Positions 23,671-35,088 of a stretch of DNA of 64,000 nucleotides are shown in pieces. The notes beneath the pieces are model-generated. The model was not told where the DNA came from. It was given only the letters and a program-made list of their open reading frames with translations, and did no database searches. The position numbers and the translations under genes are program-made. The stretch lies in NCBI GenBank assembly GCA_011317545.1, contig WUJK01000005.1, positions 2,790,001 through 2,854,000 of the forward strand, written 5' to 3'. This DNA is from Coniella vitis. Taxonomy: Eukaryota; Ascomycota; Sordariomycetes; Diaporthales; Schizoparmaceae. How positions within the stretch are numbered: the first letter of the stretch is position 1; every line of letters begins with the position of its first letter.

Positions 23671-25017
23671 TTACAAGTCCATTTTTTCATGCAAAAACCG
23701 CTTCTTGCCCTCTCCTTCGCCATACACAGCAGACACATGGCCCGTTCCGCGCACCTTGTACTTGTAAATCGTCAAACCCTCAAGGCCTACAGGCCCGCGT
23801 GCATGAATCTTGTTTGTGCTGATACCCACCTCGGTGCCGAACCCATACCGCATGCCGTCAGCCATACGCGTCGATGCATTCCAGTACACGCCTGCCGAGT
23901 CGACCGCGGCCATGAAGCGCTCGGCGTGGTCTGCGTCAGCGGTCAGAATGGCGTCTGTGTGGTGGGAGCCGTGTGAATTGATGTGCGTGATAGCTTCGTC
24001 GAGGTTGGAGACGGTCTTGACGGCGAGGATGAGGGCGAGGTGTTCGGTGTCGTAGTCGATATCCTGTGCGTCTTGGATCTTGTTTGCGAAAGAGGAAAAT
24101 CTGGAGAGGACGACGGCCTTGGAACGGGCATCGCAGCGTAGTGTGACATCCTTGGCAAGTAGCGCCTCAGCGGCCACGGGGAATATTGTCTCGAGAGCGG
24201 ATTCCTCAATCAGCAGCGTCTCGAGGCTGTTGCATGCCGCTGGGTAGCTTGTCTTGGAGTCAACGAGGACGTTAGCGGCCATTGTCGGGTCGGCGCTGGC
24301 CTCAAGGTAGGCGGAGCACAAGCCATCTGCGTGGCCGAGAACGGGAATCTTTGTGTTTTGTTTGACGTAGCGGACCAGCTCGTTGCCGCCGCGCGGGATG
24401 ACGAGGTCGATGAAGGTGTCGAGGGCGAGCAGCTGGGGAATTACATCGCGAGTCGTAACAAGCTGGACGGCGCCATTGGGCACGCTGCAGGCGTCGAGAC
24501 CGCGCGAGATAGCCTCGCTGATGGCGACAAATGACTCGGTGCTTTCCTTGCCGCCCTTGAGAATGGCGGCGTTGCCGCTCTTGATTGCTAGCGCGGCAAT
24601 GTTGGCAATGACTTCAGGGCGGGCCTCAAAGATGATCAGAAGCACGCCGATGGGGCAGGTGAGGCGCTCGAGAACGAGGCCATCATCGAGGCGAGTGCGC
24701 AGCGTCACGACGTTCAGCGGGTCATCGAGGGAGCGCACGTCAAGCACACCCTTGAGCATATCGTCCCATTTACCAGGTTTGGCGAGGTCAAGACGCGAGA
24801 CGAGCGAGGACGATAAGTGGCCGTCGGCGGCGGCGCGGCGGGCAGCTTCCATATCACGGGCATTGGCTGCCAGGATAGCGTCGCGCGAGGCCGAGAGTGC
24901 AGCGTGGATGGATGTGAGGGCATCGTTGCGGGCGCTCACGGGCAGCGTAGCCAGGAAGTGCGAAGCCGACTTTGCAGCGGCGGCAGCGTCGCGCGGAGTG
25001 GCGTTTGTGAGAGACAT
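23671..25017 (-). CDS. PRO2: gamma-glutamyl phosphate reductase (proline synthesis)
   Basis: Aldehyde-dehydrogenase-superfamily enzyme that reduces gamma-glutamyl phosphate with NADPH to glutamate semialdehyde, the second step of proline synthesis in the cytosol. Intronless, 448 residues, matching fungal Pro2 (about 455). I chose the start at 25017 (MSLTNATPRDAAAAAK) over the upstream in-frame ATG at 25131 because the family begins here. Visible are CPIGVLLIIFEARPEVI (about 121-137), LKGGKES near 154-159, VIPRGGNELVR (about 207-216) and the catalytic cysteine at about 262 in YPAACNSLETLL. TGACTC at 25191-25196, about 175 bp upstream, fits the core of a Gcn4/CPC1 amino-acid-control site, but a hexamer is weak evidence. 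Confidence 0.95.
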   Translation of the reverse strand: MSLTNATPRDAAAAAKSASHFLATLPVSARNDALTSIHAALSASRDAILAANARDMEAARRAAADGHLSSSLVSRLDLAKPGKWDDMLKGVLDVRSLDDPLNVVTLRTRLDDGLVLERLTCPIGVLLIIFEARPEVIANIAALAIKSGNAAILKGGKESTESFVAISEAISRGLDACSVPNGAVQLVTTRDVIPQLLALDTFIDLVIPRGGNELVRYVKQNTKIPVLGHADGLCSAYLEASADPTMAANVLVDSKTSYPAACNSLETLLIEESALETIFPVAAEALLAKDVTLRCDARSKAVVLSRFSSFANKIQDAQDIDYDTEHLALILAVKTVSNLDEAITHINSHGSHHTDAILTADADHAERFMAAVDSAGVYWNASTRMADGMRYGFGTEVGISTNKIHARGPVGLEGLTIYKYKVRGTGHVSAVYGEGEGKKRFLHEKMDL

Positions 25018-26602
25018 GGTTTGAAGCCAATGGCTTTCTAGCTTGCTCTCGATTGAGGAAAAAAGGGTGACTGCAGAAGGAGGGTTGACTCCGAATATGA
25101 GTTCGCGTGGTGATCGCAAGTGGGTTGTCAAGTTCGATGTTGGGCGATTGAGCGGCGAGGCGGACGAGATGGAGAATTGTCTAGGTGTGGTGACTCTTTC
25201 GACATCGGAGCTACCGTCCGATCACATTTTGTAGAGAGGGAATGAGCTCTGCCAGCAGTGCAGCTGCAATGTCTTGCCATGTTTCTAATGGCTTCCAGAC
25301 TGCCCAGTATTGACGATGTCGAGAGTAAGGACAGAACCCAAATCGACAAAGATGAGGGTGCAAGATACAAATTACTTGACGACGTGAGGAGGGAAGGAGC
25401 GCGTCTTGAGGAAGTGCATCGCGTGCCGGTCCCCCACCTGCCTGCCCTCCTGCACCGGGCAAGCCACACCAGCAAACCAGGTACTTTGGTACCGAGTCAG
25501 CAAATCTAGTCTCCCCTAACCCTGACGTGACTTATGTCAGCGCCACAAATTTTGGAACCAATACATAGGAACCTCCTGGGCTGAACCACCAACTCGAATG
25601 GCATATATTGAAATCAACGACGCCTCCGAGGCCACATATCCCTACCAAGACTCCTCCCACCTCCTATCCCAAAAGAAGAAAAGGAAACAGGAAAGGAAAA
25701 ACTAGCTTTTGACGCGACCCACCGCCAAAGAACCATGGATAAGTCCCGGATGCCGAACCGAGGCCAGTGGAGTGCCGTCTGTGCCGACCTCGAATCAACG
25801 TCCATACAACCTCGCCCCTAGTCCCCAAGGAGCGGCCCCTTTCTGCACCGCTCTGCGCTCTACGACATTGCGAGCGTTGAGAATGCCTGAGATCCAAGTG
25901 AGTCACTGTGGCCTCTTTTGAGTATGCCAATGAGTTGTTGAGGATGAAACTTGGCGTCTCAGGCTCCGTTGCAACAGCGCGGAGGTGATTGGCAAGGGGA
26001 CACCGCCGCCCTGGACGTTGATATCCGGGTGGAGCCACCCGGCTTATACGCCTCGGCCGGTGCGGAGCCGATAAGGCGGACTTAAACGTGCCTCGGGCTG
26101 ACGGGCCTCTCAAATGATTCAAATATTGGCTGGAGGGTGGGCCAGAATTGGCTCAAAAGGTGCAGATATCTTTTCTGTCATCGGAGCGGAGTCGGCCAAC
26201 GTCGTGTCAGTTTCGATTTATTCCCGCGCTCTGTTACCGACACCGACAGACCGACTTCCTCTCCCTCTTCCCAACCTTGCCTGCTTGCCTAATAAATGAT
26301 AACCTGTTGTTTTTGTTCCGGTTTTTTTTTCTTTTGGTCGCCTTCTTCCACAGGCCTTTACTGTGTCTGCAAATTGAGTGTCCCCAACCGAACAACTCGT
26401 CCGCACGAAATCGTATCTCGTGACATGTTGATTGCACACAATCGAATGGCTTCATCTTGAGTGTAACCAAACAACCAAAGGGGCATTTGTATTTGCCAAT
26501 CAGCCCATCAAGGACCCAGGACTCCGAGGCACACGAAACGAACAACGTACCTGCCCCGCCCGTTGCCGTTGTAAAGACAGAATATAATTTCAGCACATCA
26601 CA
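25018..26602. other. divergent promoter region
   Basis: Intergenic between PRO2 (-) and the MFS transporter (+). No coding sequence is supported. A T-rich patch lies at about 26305-26345, upstream of the transporter. Confidence 0.55.
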
Positions 26603-28669
26603 ATGGCAGCGGATTACGAGACAGATGACACAGACGGCGCCCGTCAAGCCGGCCTCAGCACTCCTGACACAACCGCCCGTCATGACCCACTTGCCGGTCC
26701 CGAGGGCAGCGATACCGAGACTGCTTCTCACCACGATGAGAAGAGAAGAGGCGAGGTAGAGGAAGAGGAAGAGGAGGAGGAGGAAGAAGATGGCGAGGAG
26801 GAGGATGACGAGGCTGAGCAGCACCACGATCCAGAGCCAGAGGGCCCAGAAGGGCTCAACATTGGCGTCATTGTCGATCCAGAGGCCGCTGCCGCCGGTG
26901 GCGATCCAAGCCGGGCTCAGTCTCGTGCCTCATCTGCTCGATCACGACCTCTGGTTATCGTCCCACGGTCGCAGCGGAGGGGCCTGTTCGCGTCCCTTGT
27001 GGTTGTCCCAGAGGTCGAGCGGCCGTACGACTACTCGAGGAAAACTAAGTGGACCATCACTGCGATTGTGGCTTTGGCTGCAGCTGGCGGGCCCATTGGG
27101 TCCAACATCATGTACCGTAAGTGACATCCTCTTGTTCATGGTACCGAGGCTTGCTTTTCGCGCGATCCACAGGATGGCTGACTAGGAGATTCTCAACAGC
27201 CGCCTTGACGGACATTGCCTCGGATCTACACACCACAGAGACCGTCGTCAACTTGACGGTTGCCTTTTATATGCTCTCCATGTCTATCTTCCCGCTGTGG
27301 TGGTAAGCAGCTTTCCATGAAACGTGGTTTTCTGATCTCACCAGCTGACCAACTCAGGTCTTCCTTTTCGGAAACGCTCGGTCGGCGGACTATCTATATC
27401 ATCTCCTTCAGCCTCTTTGTCGTATTTTCCGTCCTGAGTGCCGTGAGCACCAACATTGGGATGCTCATCGCTATGCGTATCCTAGGCGGTGGTGCGTCCG
27501 CCTCTGTTCAGGCTGTGGGAGCAGGGACTATCGCCGATTTGTGGGAAATTTATGAACGAGGCAGAGCAATGAGTGCGTACCTGACCAACTCCATCTGCCC
27601 CTGCAGCCTAATCAATGACTGACGTTCCACAGACACCTTCTACCTCGGACCCCTTCTAGGACCTCTTTTGGCACCCATCGTAGGCGGCGCGTTAGCCCAA
27701 GGCTTCGGCTGGCGAAGCACAATGTGGTTCCTCGCCATCTTTGGCGGCCTCAACTTCCTCAGCCTCCTCTTCTTCCTCCCCGAAACCCTCGCCACGCGCA
27801 AGCCCATCGCAGCCCCGCGTCCTACAACCCCACCAGCAGGCGAAAATGACGTCGACAACCTCAATCGCACAAACAGCCTAGCCCGCATGTCCACCCGCCA
27901 ATCTGTCGCTGTGCAAACAAAGCGCGGTGTCGTCATCCTCCGCCGCTTTCTCATCGATCCCCTTGATTGTATCAAATTCCTGCGCCTGCCGCCCGTCGCC
28001 ATCGTTGTCGCGTTTGCCGCCATCACCTTCGCCTCCCTCTTCATCCTCAACATTGCCATCCAATCCACCTTTGAGGCCCCGCCCTACAACTACTCCACCA
28101 TCATCGTCGGCCTGCTCTACATCCCTTCTTCCCTCGGTTACTTCATCACCTCCATCTTTGGCGGCCGCTGGGTCGACCACATCATGAAGCGCGAAGCCGT
28201 CAAAGCAGGCCGCTACGATGAAAAGGGGAAACTCGTCTTCCTCCCCGAAGACCGCCTCCGCGAAAATGCCTGGGTTGCAGCAAGCATGTTCCCCCTCGCC
28301 CTCATCTGGTTCGGCTGGTGCGCCAATTATGGAGAATTCTGGTTCGCGTGCATGGTGCCCAATTTCTTCTTTGGCGTGGGCAGTATGCTTGTTTTTGGCG
28401 CCGTCACGACCATGTTGACCGAATTCATGCCCAAGCGGTCGAGCAGTGGTGTGGCGCTGAACAATTTTGTGAGGAACATCTTTTCGTGCATTGGCGTCGT
28501 TGTTACGCAGCCGTTGATTGACGCGATGGGTGTGGGATGGCTGTGTACTATGGTGGCGCTTTTTGCACTCATTAGTGGGAACACGTGCTTGTTCTTGTTG
28601 AAGAGAAATGGCGAGAAGTGGAGAAAGGGCATCGATGCGCAGATGAACCTTGATCGAACGGGCAAGTAA
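26603..28669 (+). CDS. MFS transporter, DHA1 (drug:H+ antiporter) type
   Basis: Major facilitator superfamily proton antiporter, expected in the plasma membrane. Exons are 26603-27116, 27200-27302, 27358-27572 and 27633-28669, 622 residues. Introns are 83, 55 and 60 bp, with donors GTAAGT, GTAAGC and GTGCGT. Splicing creates YPALTDIASDLHTT after TM1, the motif-A segment SETLGRRT, and motif C as YLGPLLGPLLAPIVGG. These are DHA1 hallmarks, closest in general appearance to the Qdr/Dtr polyamine and drug exporters. The N-terminal tail of about 150 residues before TM1 is acidic, with a Glu/Asp run near residues 53-70. A long central cytoplasmic loop holds a Pro/Thr/Asn/Arg-rich part. The substrate cannot be deduced. 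The tail is unusually long but not unknown in the Qdr3 group. Confidence 0.9.
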
Positions 28670-29289
28670 GGTGAGAAGATGAAATACATCTACATCTACA
28701 TCTCATCCAGAGTGGGAGAGCTCAGGCTCGGTCGGCTCCTGCAGAGCGAAAGTGACTCAGGCAGGGGAGAGTAAATGGCAGAAGTATGGAAAAAGAGCGA
28801 AAAAAGATAAGTAGGCGGGACTTGGGCTCTACATTAGAGTATGATACCACGAATGCCTATATGCTTGGTATGTTAGTTAATGACTATATGTCCATATCGT
28901 CCTTTTTTCTTTTTCTTTCTTATTTTTTTCTCTCTTTTGTTCGTCAAGCGCATGTCAATGAAATGAATAGATCATGTCTGTCAGATTCAGCGGAAGCGGT
29001 GTGAGGATTCATGTCAAAATTACCATTCTGTCCATCCTGTTTGTCCGGAAGCGAGGTCTCTCACGCTGTATTACAGCCGCAAAGAAGCTAAAGATCGGCT
29101 GGCTAACTAGGCTGGATATTGACGCTGGATTCTCACGCTCCTTGATTACGATCCAGTAATTACCAAGCAAATCAAAGAAATCAGTCCCCAGTGTACCTCC
29201 CGATCTCGATCTCGTACTCCAGTCTGTCTCAATCTGGTCGCGAATCTCACGCCAAGTCAAACGGGGACCCTTTTTGCAACACGATCCCT
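28670..29289. other. convergent intergenic region
   Basis: 620 bp between converging genes. T-rich at about 28895-28940. No coding sequence is supported. Confidence 0.6.
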
Positions 29290-30609
29290 TCACATCTCCA
29301 CAGGCGTAAACTCAACCAGTCCATCCTGCTCGTCCACCAGCCGCCAGTCAAGCGGCGCATGCAGGCTCATGCCATTGGCGTACGTGACGCGCCAGCCAAA
29401 CATGAGTTCATTGTAGAGCTTGTTGAGGTGCGCCTCGAACAGGCGCTCGTCGACAGCAAGGTCGCGCTCAAGGCGCTCAAGGCGGCGGACTGTGAGCTTG
29501 TGGGCCTGCTGGGCGAGTTTGTGTTGACGGGCGAGCTCGCCGCCTGCTTCCTGCTCATGTTCGGCCTCGCTTTCGTGAGAGGAGGAGGAATGGGTGTTGT
29601 GTTCGGTCGTGTCGCTGGTGTGGTGTTTGTGCTTCTTGCTGTTGGGCTCCTCATCGTCACGGCATTCAGTGACCGTGGCAGTGCCGGGTTCTTGCTGCTC
29701 GCCATCCACGATGCCTTGTTCCAAAAGCTTGGCAAACCTCTCCTCCTTCTTCTTCTGTTCCTTCTTCATTCTCCTGTCAGCTCTCTGCTGCTTTCTCGCG
29801 GCCTTTTCAGCCTTCTTCTGTGCCTTTTCCTCGGCCTTCTTGTCCAACTCCTTGTTGACTGCCTCGCCCATGGTCTCGACGACCTTGGCTAGGCTGGTCA
29901 GCAGGGCCGCGACATTGCGAGCCAGGGACTCGAGGATATAGTCCGTGGACGCGCGTAGAGGCGGGACTTCAGGCTCGGGGACGGGCTCGCCGAGGGCATT
30001 GGCTTCCAGGGTGACGAGGATCGCGGCGAGGGGGAAGAGGCCGCTGATGTCAACGGCCTTGGACTGATTGGCACCATTGGTAGTGTGGCTATCCGTGATG
30101 GGCATTGCATGGAGGCGAGCAGCAGTGTTGGTCTCTTTGTGGCCGCCGCCGCCAGCAGGGAGGACGGCGTGCGAGTCTTGGTGGTTGTGACCGTGGTGAA
30201 GTTGAGCCTCGTGGTGACGGGTCAGACCGTTCAGCGAGGAGTGGCTGCGGTCAGCCCAATCGATGGGCAGCACGGCGGAAGAGGCGATCAAGATCTGATT
30301 CTCATCCTCTTTGCCAACCGCGTCGGTGAGTGCAGTGGTAGTATCAATGGTAGTGGTAGTGATAGTGGTCTTGGTAGCAGTCTCTTCAATGACCACAGCG
30401 GTAGAGACGTCGAGATCAGCACGCAGCGCGCCCAAGATGTCGCGCAGTCGGACAAAGAGGGCAGTGAGTTCCCGACGCGCGCTATCGGTACGTTCGCGCT
30501 CGGCGACGAGCTGAAGGCGGGCGTCCTGGTGGGGGTAGCGCGAGGCCGGACTGGTGCGCCGGGTGGCCTCGGCGAGGATGTCGATGGGGGGATTATGGTT
30601 GGACGCCAT
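29290..30609 (-). CDS. hypothetical protein with basic coiled-coil region
   Basis: A single open frame of 439 residues. I do not recognise the family. Residues about 40-65 (RRELTALFVRLRDILGAL) look helical. A Thr-rich low-complexity patch follows (near 78-92), then a His-rich segment. A moderately hydrophobic region (about 190-245) precedes a strongly charged coiled-coil-like stretch of Lys, Glu, Ala, Arg and Gln around 255-295. A Ser/His/Glu-rich linker is next, then a C-terminal block with helix-like heptads (LARQHKLAQQAHKLTVRRLERLERDL), ending in ELMFGWRVTYANGMSLHAPL. The start has a good context (AAAGATGG), and no frame break occurs over 1.3 kb, which supports a real gene. No signal peptide or clear membrane segment. 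It may be restricted to related fungi. Confidence 0.7.
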   Translation of the reverse strand: MASNHNPPIDILAEATRRTSPASRYPHQDARLQLVAERERTDSARRELTALFVRLRDILGALRADLDVSTAVVIEETATKTTITTTTIDTTTALTDAVGKEDENQILIASSAVLPIDWADRSHSSLNGLTRHHEAQLHHGHNHQDSHAVLPAGGGGHKETNTAARLHAMPITDSHTTNGANQSKAVDISGLFPLAAILVTLEANALGEPVPEPEVPPLRASTDYILESLARNVAALLTSLAKVVETMGEAVNKELDKKAEEKAQKKAEKAARKQQRADRRMKKEQKKKEERFAKLLEQGIVDGEQQEPGTATVTECRDDEEPNSKKHKHHTSDTTEHNTHSSSSHESEAEHEQEAGGELARQHKLAQQAHKLTVRRLERLERDLAVDERLFEAHLNKLYNELMFGWRVTYANGMSLHAPLDWRLVDEQDGLVEFTPVEM

Positions 30610-30989
30610 CTTTGTGGGAAGGGGGGCTTTCTGGTGGGCAGCGGATGAGGTGATGGCGAGAATGTCAAGTGCGGTGGTCGCGTTTGAGTATCGGTTGCGA
30701 TTGCTTTTTGAGAAGCGAGGTGCCGCAGTGGAGACAAGATGTGTGTTGGTGTTTTGGGCTTCGGAAAGTGAAGAGGAGGCGGTGCCGAGAGGGTGGTTCT
30801 GTTGGTGGGTAAGAAGAGGATGGAAGTCGAGCTCTTTGTGCGCTCAGTTAATGGATGGGTGATGGGGCTTTTGTTGTCGAGGCCAAATGTGAAAGCAGGA
30901 GGGGGAAAGAAAGTGTCAATTGCTGCCGGGCCAAGTTGCAGCGGAAGCGGTACTTGGGCACTGGACAGCAAGAATATGGCCAATTCCAC

Positions 30990-31388
30990 CTAGGACAGCC
31001 CCAGCTCTTGGGCAAGACGCTCTACGTGTCTCAGGCACGCTGGCGAGGGTCGAGCAGGGCCTTGAGGTTCGCTGTACCAGATCTCGAGCACACTGGGCAG
31101 GGTGCAGGTGCATTTCAGGTTGCTAGTACACAAGTGGTAGTGCTCGATGAGCAACTGGCGCAATACGCTGATCTCTGTAGGGTAATCGCTTGGAGATCGC
31201 CGTAGTCGATCCAAGATGCGCCGTCCCACCTGGTAGTCGCGCCGGATGGTGAAATAGGCGAAAGCACCGACTGGGCTATGATTACTGGGCCCACCCTCAT
31301 CCGCAGCAGCAGTGGTCCCAGTAGTCGGAGGCTCGAAAGCGGTGCGTTTAGATTCTTCAGCAGGAGCACGCTCAGCAGCAGCAGGCAT
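30990..31388 (-). CDS. small hypothetical protein
   Basis: 132 residues if started at the ATG at 31388, which has a good context (GCAACCATGCC); an in-frame ATG lies 24 bp upstream. The N-terminal 40 residues are Ala/Glu/Pro/Thr-rich and probably disordered. The rest looks folded: FAYFTIRRDYQVGRRILDRL, then ISVLRQLLIEHYHLCTSNL, a small Cys group (C-x5-C-x-C), and CLRHVERLAQELGLS at the end. No family is recognised. It lies 380 bp upstream of the coiled-coil gene on the same strand. The two may be separate genes or, less likely, exons of one transcript; I found no convincing splice pair. Confidence 0.5.
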   Translation of the reverse strand: MPAAAERAPAEESKRTAFEPPTTGTTAAADEGGPSNHSPVGAFAYFTIRRDYQVGRRILDRLRRSPSDYPTEISVLRQLLIEHYHLCTSNLKCTCTLPSVLEIWYSEPQGPARPSPACLRHVERLAQELGLS

Positions 31389-32501
31389 GGTTGCGGACGG
31401 CTTGATTCCCAAGACTCAAAGAGCAGCCCGTAAGTTGGGATTATCTTGAAGTAAACCAGCAAGTATGTGATACAGAGACGATAGACTACTCCACATATAA
31501 TACATGGAACAGCCAGAAAGGTGATCCAATCAGAATATATCAAGAGGAGGAGGGAAGACGCCTCTCTATATGTACGGCACTGGCTTGCACGGACACGCAA
31601 CTTCGGCAGAGAATGCCCCAAAGAAGGTCAAGTTCCATCTTCAAATATTTCCCTATGCGTTCTGAAAGTGATATTGTCCAAGCTCTATGCGGTCAAACTA
31701 TCTGCCCTTCTACAAGCCTTGTCACTAGTGGTTAGGACGTGGTGGTCGGCCAAGGACGACCTTGAATTGGCCCAGGAGTAGTTGATGTTACCAGGAGCCG
31801 ATAACGGCAGACAACCCCAAAAGGAAATAGAACCTTTGTCTTGGGACCAGGTGACTCACGGGATAGCTACTGCGATACTAAACTAAACTCAACGTGGGCG
31901 AAGGCTCGTGGACTGTTGCTCTCATTCGGGATATGTACTCGGGCACTAGGGTACGCAGGTACGTACCCGCCGGCCCAGATGCCGATGTTGATTGGTGGAC
32001 GCTCAGGTACCCAAGTACCTGCTTAAGTAAGAAACCGAGTCCGTGTCGACTTCATCCCTTCGAGTTCGGAAGCACCACATGTGAGATCACATACGCTATT
32101 GTTCATCTGCCCATGTCATCACGAGGCGATATTGTTGCCATATTATGGATAGACGTCTGCATACTGTATAGCATGTCGTATTGTCCGGATGGGCGTACCC
32201 AATCGTAATGGCCACCGCTCGGACACGATGCAATGCGGGGGAACGGCCCGAGGTTACAATGCAATGACAACCACTTATCTTTCAACGTCTCTGCTCGCTT
32301 GGTATATGCTTGTCGACCGTCGCACACTATCCTCTCAGCTGTCTTGGGAATAGCATCTAGTCAGACGTGTCGTATGCCTGTGGCCCATTGGGAAGCAGAA
32401 TACCCACCTTGGTTTCTAACACTCCCCCAGTGGCAGCTCACTTATACATGTCCAGACCCATCATATTCAGACAGCGCTATATTCAATTTCCATCGCCCAC
32501 A
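31389..32501. other. divergent promoter region
   Basis: Between the small minus-strand gene and the acyl-CoA synthetase gene. The sequence from about 31910 to 32030 has several GGTACGTACC-like and GGTACC palindromes. No coding sequence is supported. Confidence 0.5.
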
Positions 32502-35088
32502 ATGCCCTCTTCTCACCCCCAGGATACCCTCCATGTCTCGTCTCTCTCATCTCCCGACTCCTTCTGGGCCCACCAAGCCTCACGCCTCCACTGGCACCAA
32601 CCCCCGACCACCATCCTCCGCAGAACCCAAAAGAGCCTTCCGGCTTCCTCCTCTTCCTCTTCCTCTCCCATCACCCACCAACACTGGGAGTGGTTCCCGG
32701 ACGGCCTCATTTCCACCTGCTACAATTGCCTTGACCGGCACGTCCTTGCAGGCAACGGCTCCTCCCCAGCCATCTTCTACGACAGCCCGGTCACCTCGTC
32801 TACAAAACAAACCATCACCTACTCCTCCCTCCTCACCCAAGTCCAGATCTTGGCCGCCGTCCTCCGCGATGAATGCCAAGTCCGCAAGGGTGACGTCGTG
32901 CTTGTCTACATGCCCATGATCCCCGCCGCCCTCATCGCCCTCCTCGCCATCAATCGTCTCGGCGCCATCCACGCCGTCGTCTTTGGCGGCTTCGCTTCCA
33001 CCGCCCTCGCGCAACGCATTGACGCAAGCAGGCCCAAAGCCGTGCTCACCGCGTCCTGCGGCATCGACGGCACCAAAGCACCGCTTGCATATCGCCATCT
33101 CGTCACGGAGGCTGTTGCGCGGGCTAGTTGGAAGCCACCCCGAACGCTCGTCTGGCAGAGGACGCAGCTTGAGTGGCATCCCTTGCGCCGGGAGGCAGGC
33201 GAGAGGAGCTGGAATAGGCTTGTGCGGAGTGCGGAGCTAAGAGGGCAAAAGGTCGAGGAGTGCGTGCCTGTGCGGGGGACGGATGGCGTCTATGTGATTT
33301 ATACCTCGGGCACGACGGGTCTGCCCAAGGGTGTGGTAAGAGAAGCGGGAGGGCATGCCGTGGGGCTGGAGACCAGTGTGAGGCAGATGTTTGGTATCCA
33401 GGGGCCGGGTGATGTGGTAAGTCGTCCCATCCGGGGTAGCCTCCCCTTGTTTTACTTCTTATTCCCTCTTTCTTCTCCTTTCCGTCTGCTTGTCAGCCCT
33501 CCCCATTTCATTGGCTGTGTTGTCAATCAAACACTATACATGGACGGGTTCCGGCAAAATTATGAGAGAACCCGCGGTTGATATCCACGTTTCTCTCTCT
33601 CGCAGCTCGCCTGCTTTAGCGACATAGGTTGGGTCGTTTCGCACAGCTACACCCTCTACGGCCCCCTTCTCGTCGGCGCTGCAACAGTCCTCTACGAAGG
33701 GAAGCCCGTCGGGACCCCAGATGCAAGCGCTTTCTGGCGCATCGTGTCAGAGTACAAAGTAACCGCCATGTTCACCGCCCCGACCGCCCTGCGCGCCATC
33801 CGCAAAGACGACCCAGAGAATACGCATCTCCGCCGCATTGGCAAACAGGGCGGGCTGCGCTCGCTGCGCGCTCTGTTTTTGGCTGGGGAGCGTTCCGAGC
33901 CGGCGATTGTTTCCATGTATCAGGGCCTGCTGGCAAAGTACGGCTATCAGTATGGTGGCGAGAAAGCAAACTACCCGCGTGTCGTCGATAACTGGTGGAG
34001 TTCAGAGTCTGGCTCGCCCATTTCGGGGATTGCCCTTGCGCCGAGCAAGGCGCTTACCTTTCAACATTCACCATCACCACCACCGCCCTTGAGCATCAAG
34101 CCCGGAAGCGCAGGCAAGCCACAGCCAGGCTTCGACGTGCGCGTCGTCAACGACGCCGGCAAGGAGCTCCCCAGAGGCCAGATGGGCAACATCGTCCTGG
34201 GGATGCCTCTTGCCCCGACAGCCTTTCGCACGCTGTGGGAGGACGAAGAGCGGTTCTACAAGGGCTATCTCAAGAGATTTGATGGTCAGTGGCTTGACAC
34301 AGGCGATGCAGGTATGGTGGATGGAGATGGGTATATTCATATCATGGCACGATCGGATGACATTATCAATGTGGCGGCGCATCGGCTGAGTACAGGTGAG
34401 CGTTATGTGTATCTGTGTGACTTGGACTGGAACGAGGCCAACCTGTGACTGTCTTTTGGGCGGCTTGACTATATTCCTCCTCTGCCTCTTCACATTGTCC
34501 CTGGATATGAGAGCTCTAAACAGCATTGACAAAAACTGATCATGATATACAGGAACTCTCGAGCAAGCAATCACATCCCATCCCCGCGTCACAGAAGCCT
34601 GCGTCGTCGGCATTCCAGACGCACTCAAGGGCCAGCTTCCTTTTGCCTTTGTGCTAACCTCCCCCTCACCTCACTCCTCGTCTTCCCCGCCTTCTTCTCC
34701 CCCGTCACCAGATTCCGCCCCTACCGACGACGCCGCCGTCGACGACGACAAAACCCTTCTCAAAGAGCTCCAACACCTCGTCCGCACCCAAGTCGGCCCC
34801 ATCGCCACCCTCGGTGGTCTCATCCGCACGAGTTTTGATCCATCGTCCTCCTCCTCATCCAAGCCAATCATCCCCAAGACCCGCTCCGGCAAAACCCTCC
34901 GCCGCGTCCTTCGCGAACTCCTCGAAAACGGAGTCCACGGCGAGATCGACAAGCCCCTCGAGAATGTCCCGTCGACGGTGGAGGATATGGCCGTGGTAGA
35001 GAATGCAAGGGAGGCGGTCAGGGTGTATTTCGAGGAAAAAGGAGCGGGTCTGCATGGGGCAATTGAGAAGAGGGCTGCAAAGTTGTGA
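32502..35088 (+). CDS. short-chain acyl-CoA synthetase, ACSS3/propionyl-CoA synthetase type
   Basis: ATP-dependent, AMP-forming ligase of short-chain acids and CoA. Exons are 32502-33416, 33606-34395 and 34553-35088, 746 residues; donors are GTAAGT and GTGAGC, phases 0 and 1. The AMP-binding P-loop YTSGTTGLPKG is at about residues 267-277 and is followed by GGHAVGLE, as in the ACSS3/PrpE group rather than canonical acetyl-CoA synthetase. NWWSSESGSPI, WLDTGDAG, ARSDDIINVAAHRLSTG and the terminal KTRSGKTLRR (conserved catalytic Lys) are all present. A Ser/Pro/Asp-rich insert of about 35 residues lies in the C-terminal domain. The start is uncertain: an in-frame ATG at 32448 adds MSRPIIFRQRYIQF, a presequence-like stretch that would suit a mitochondrial enzyme. 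Confidence 0.9.
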
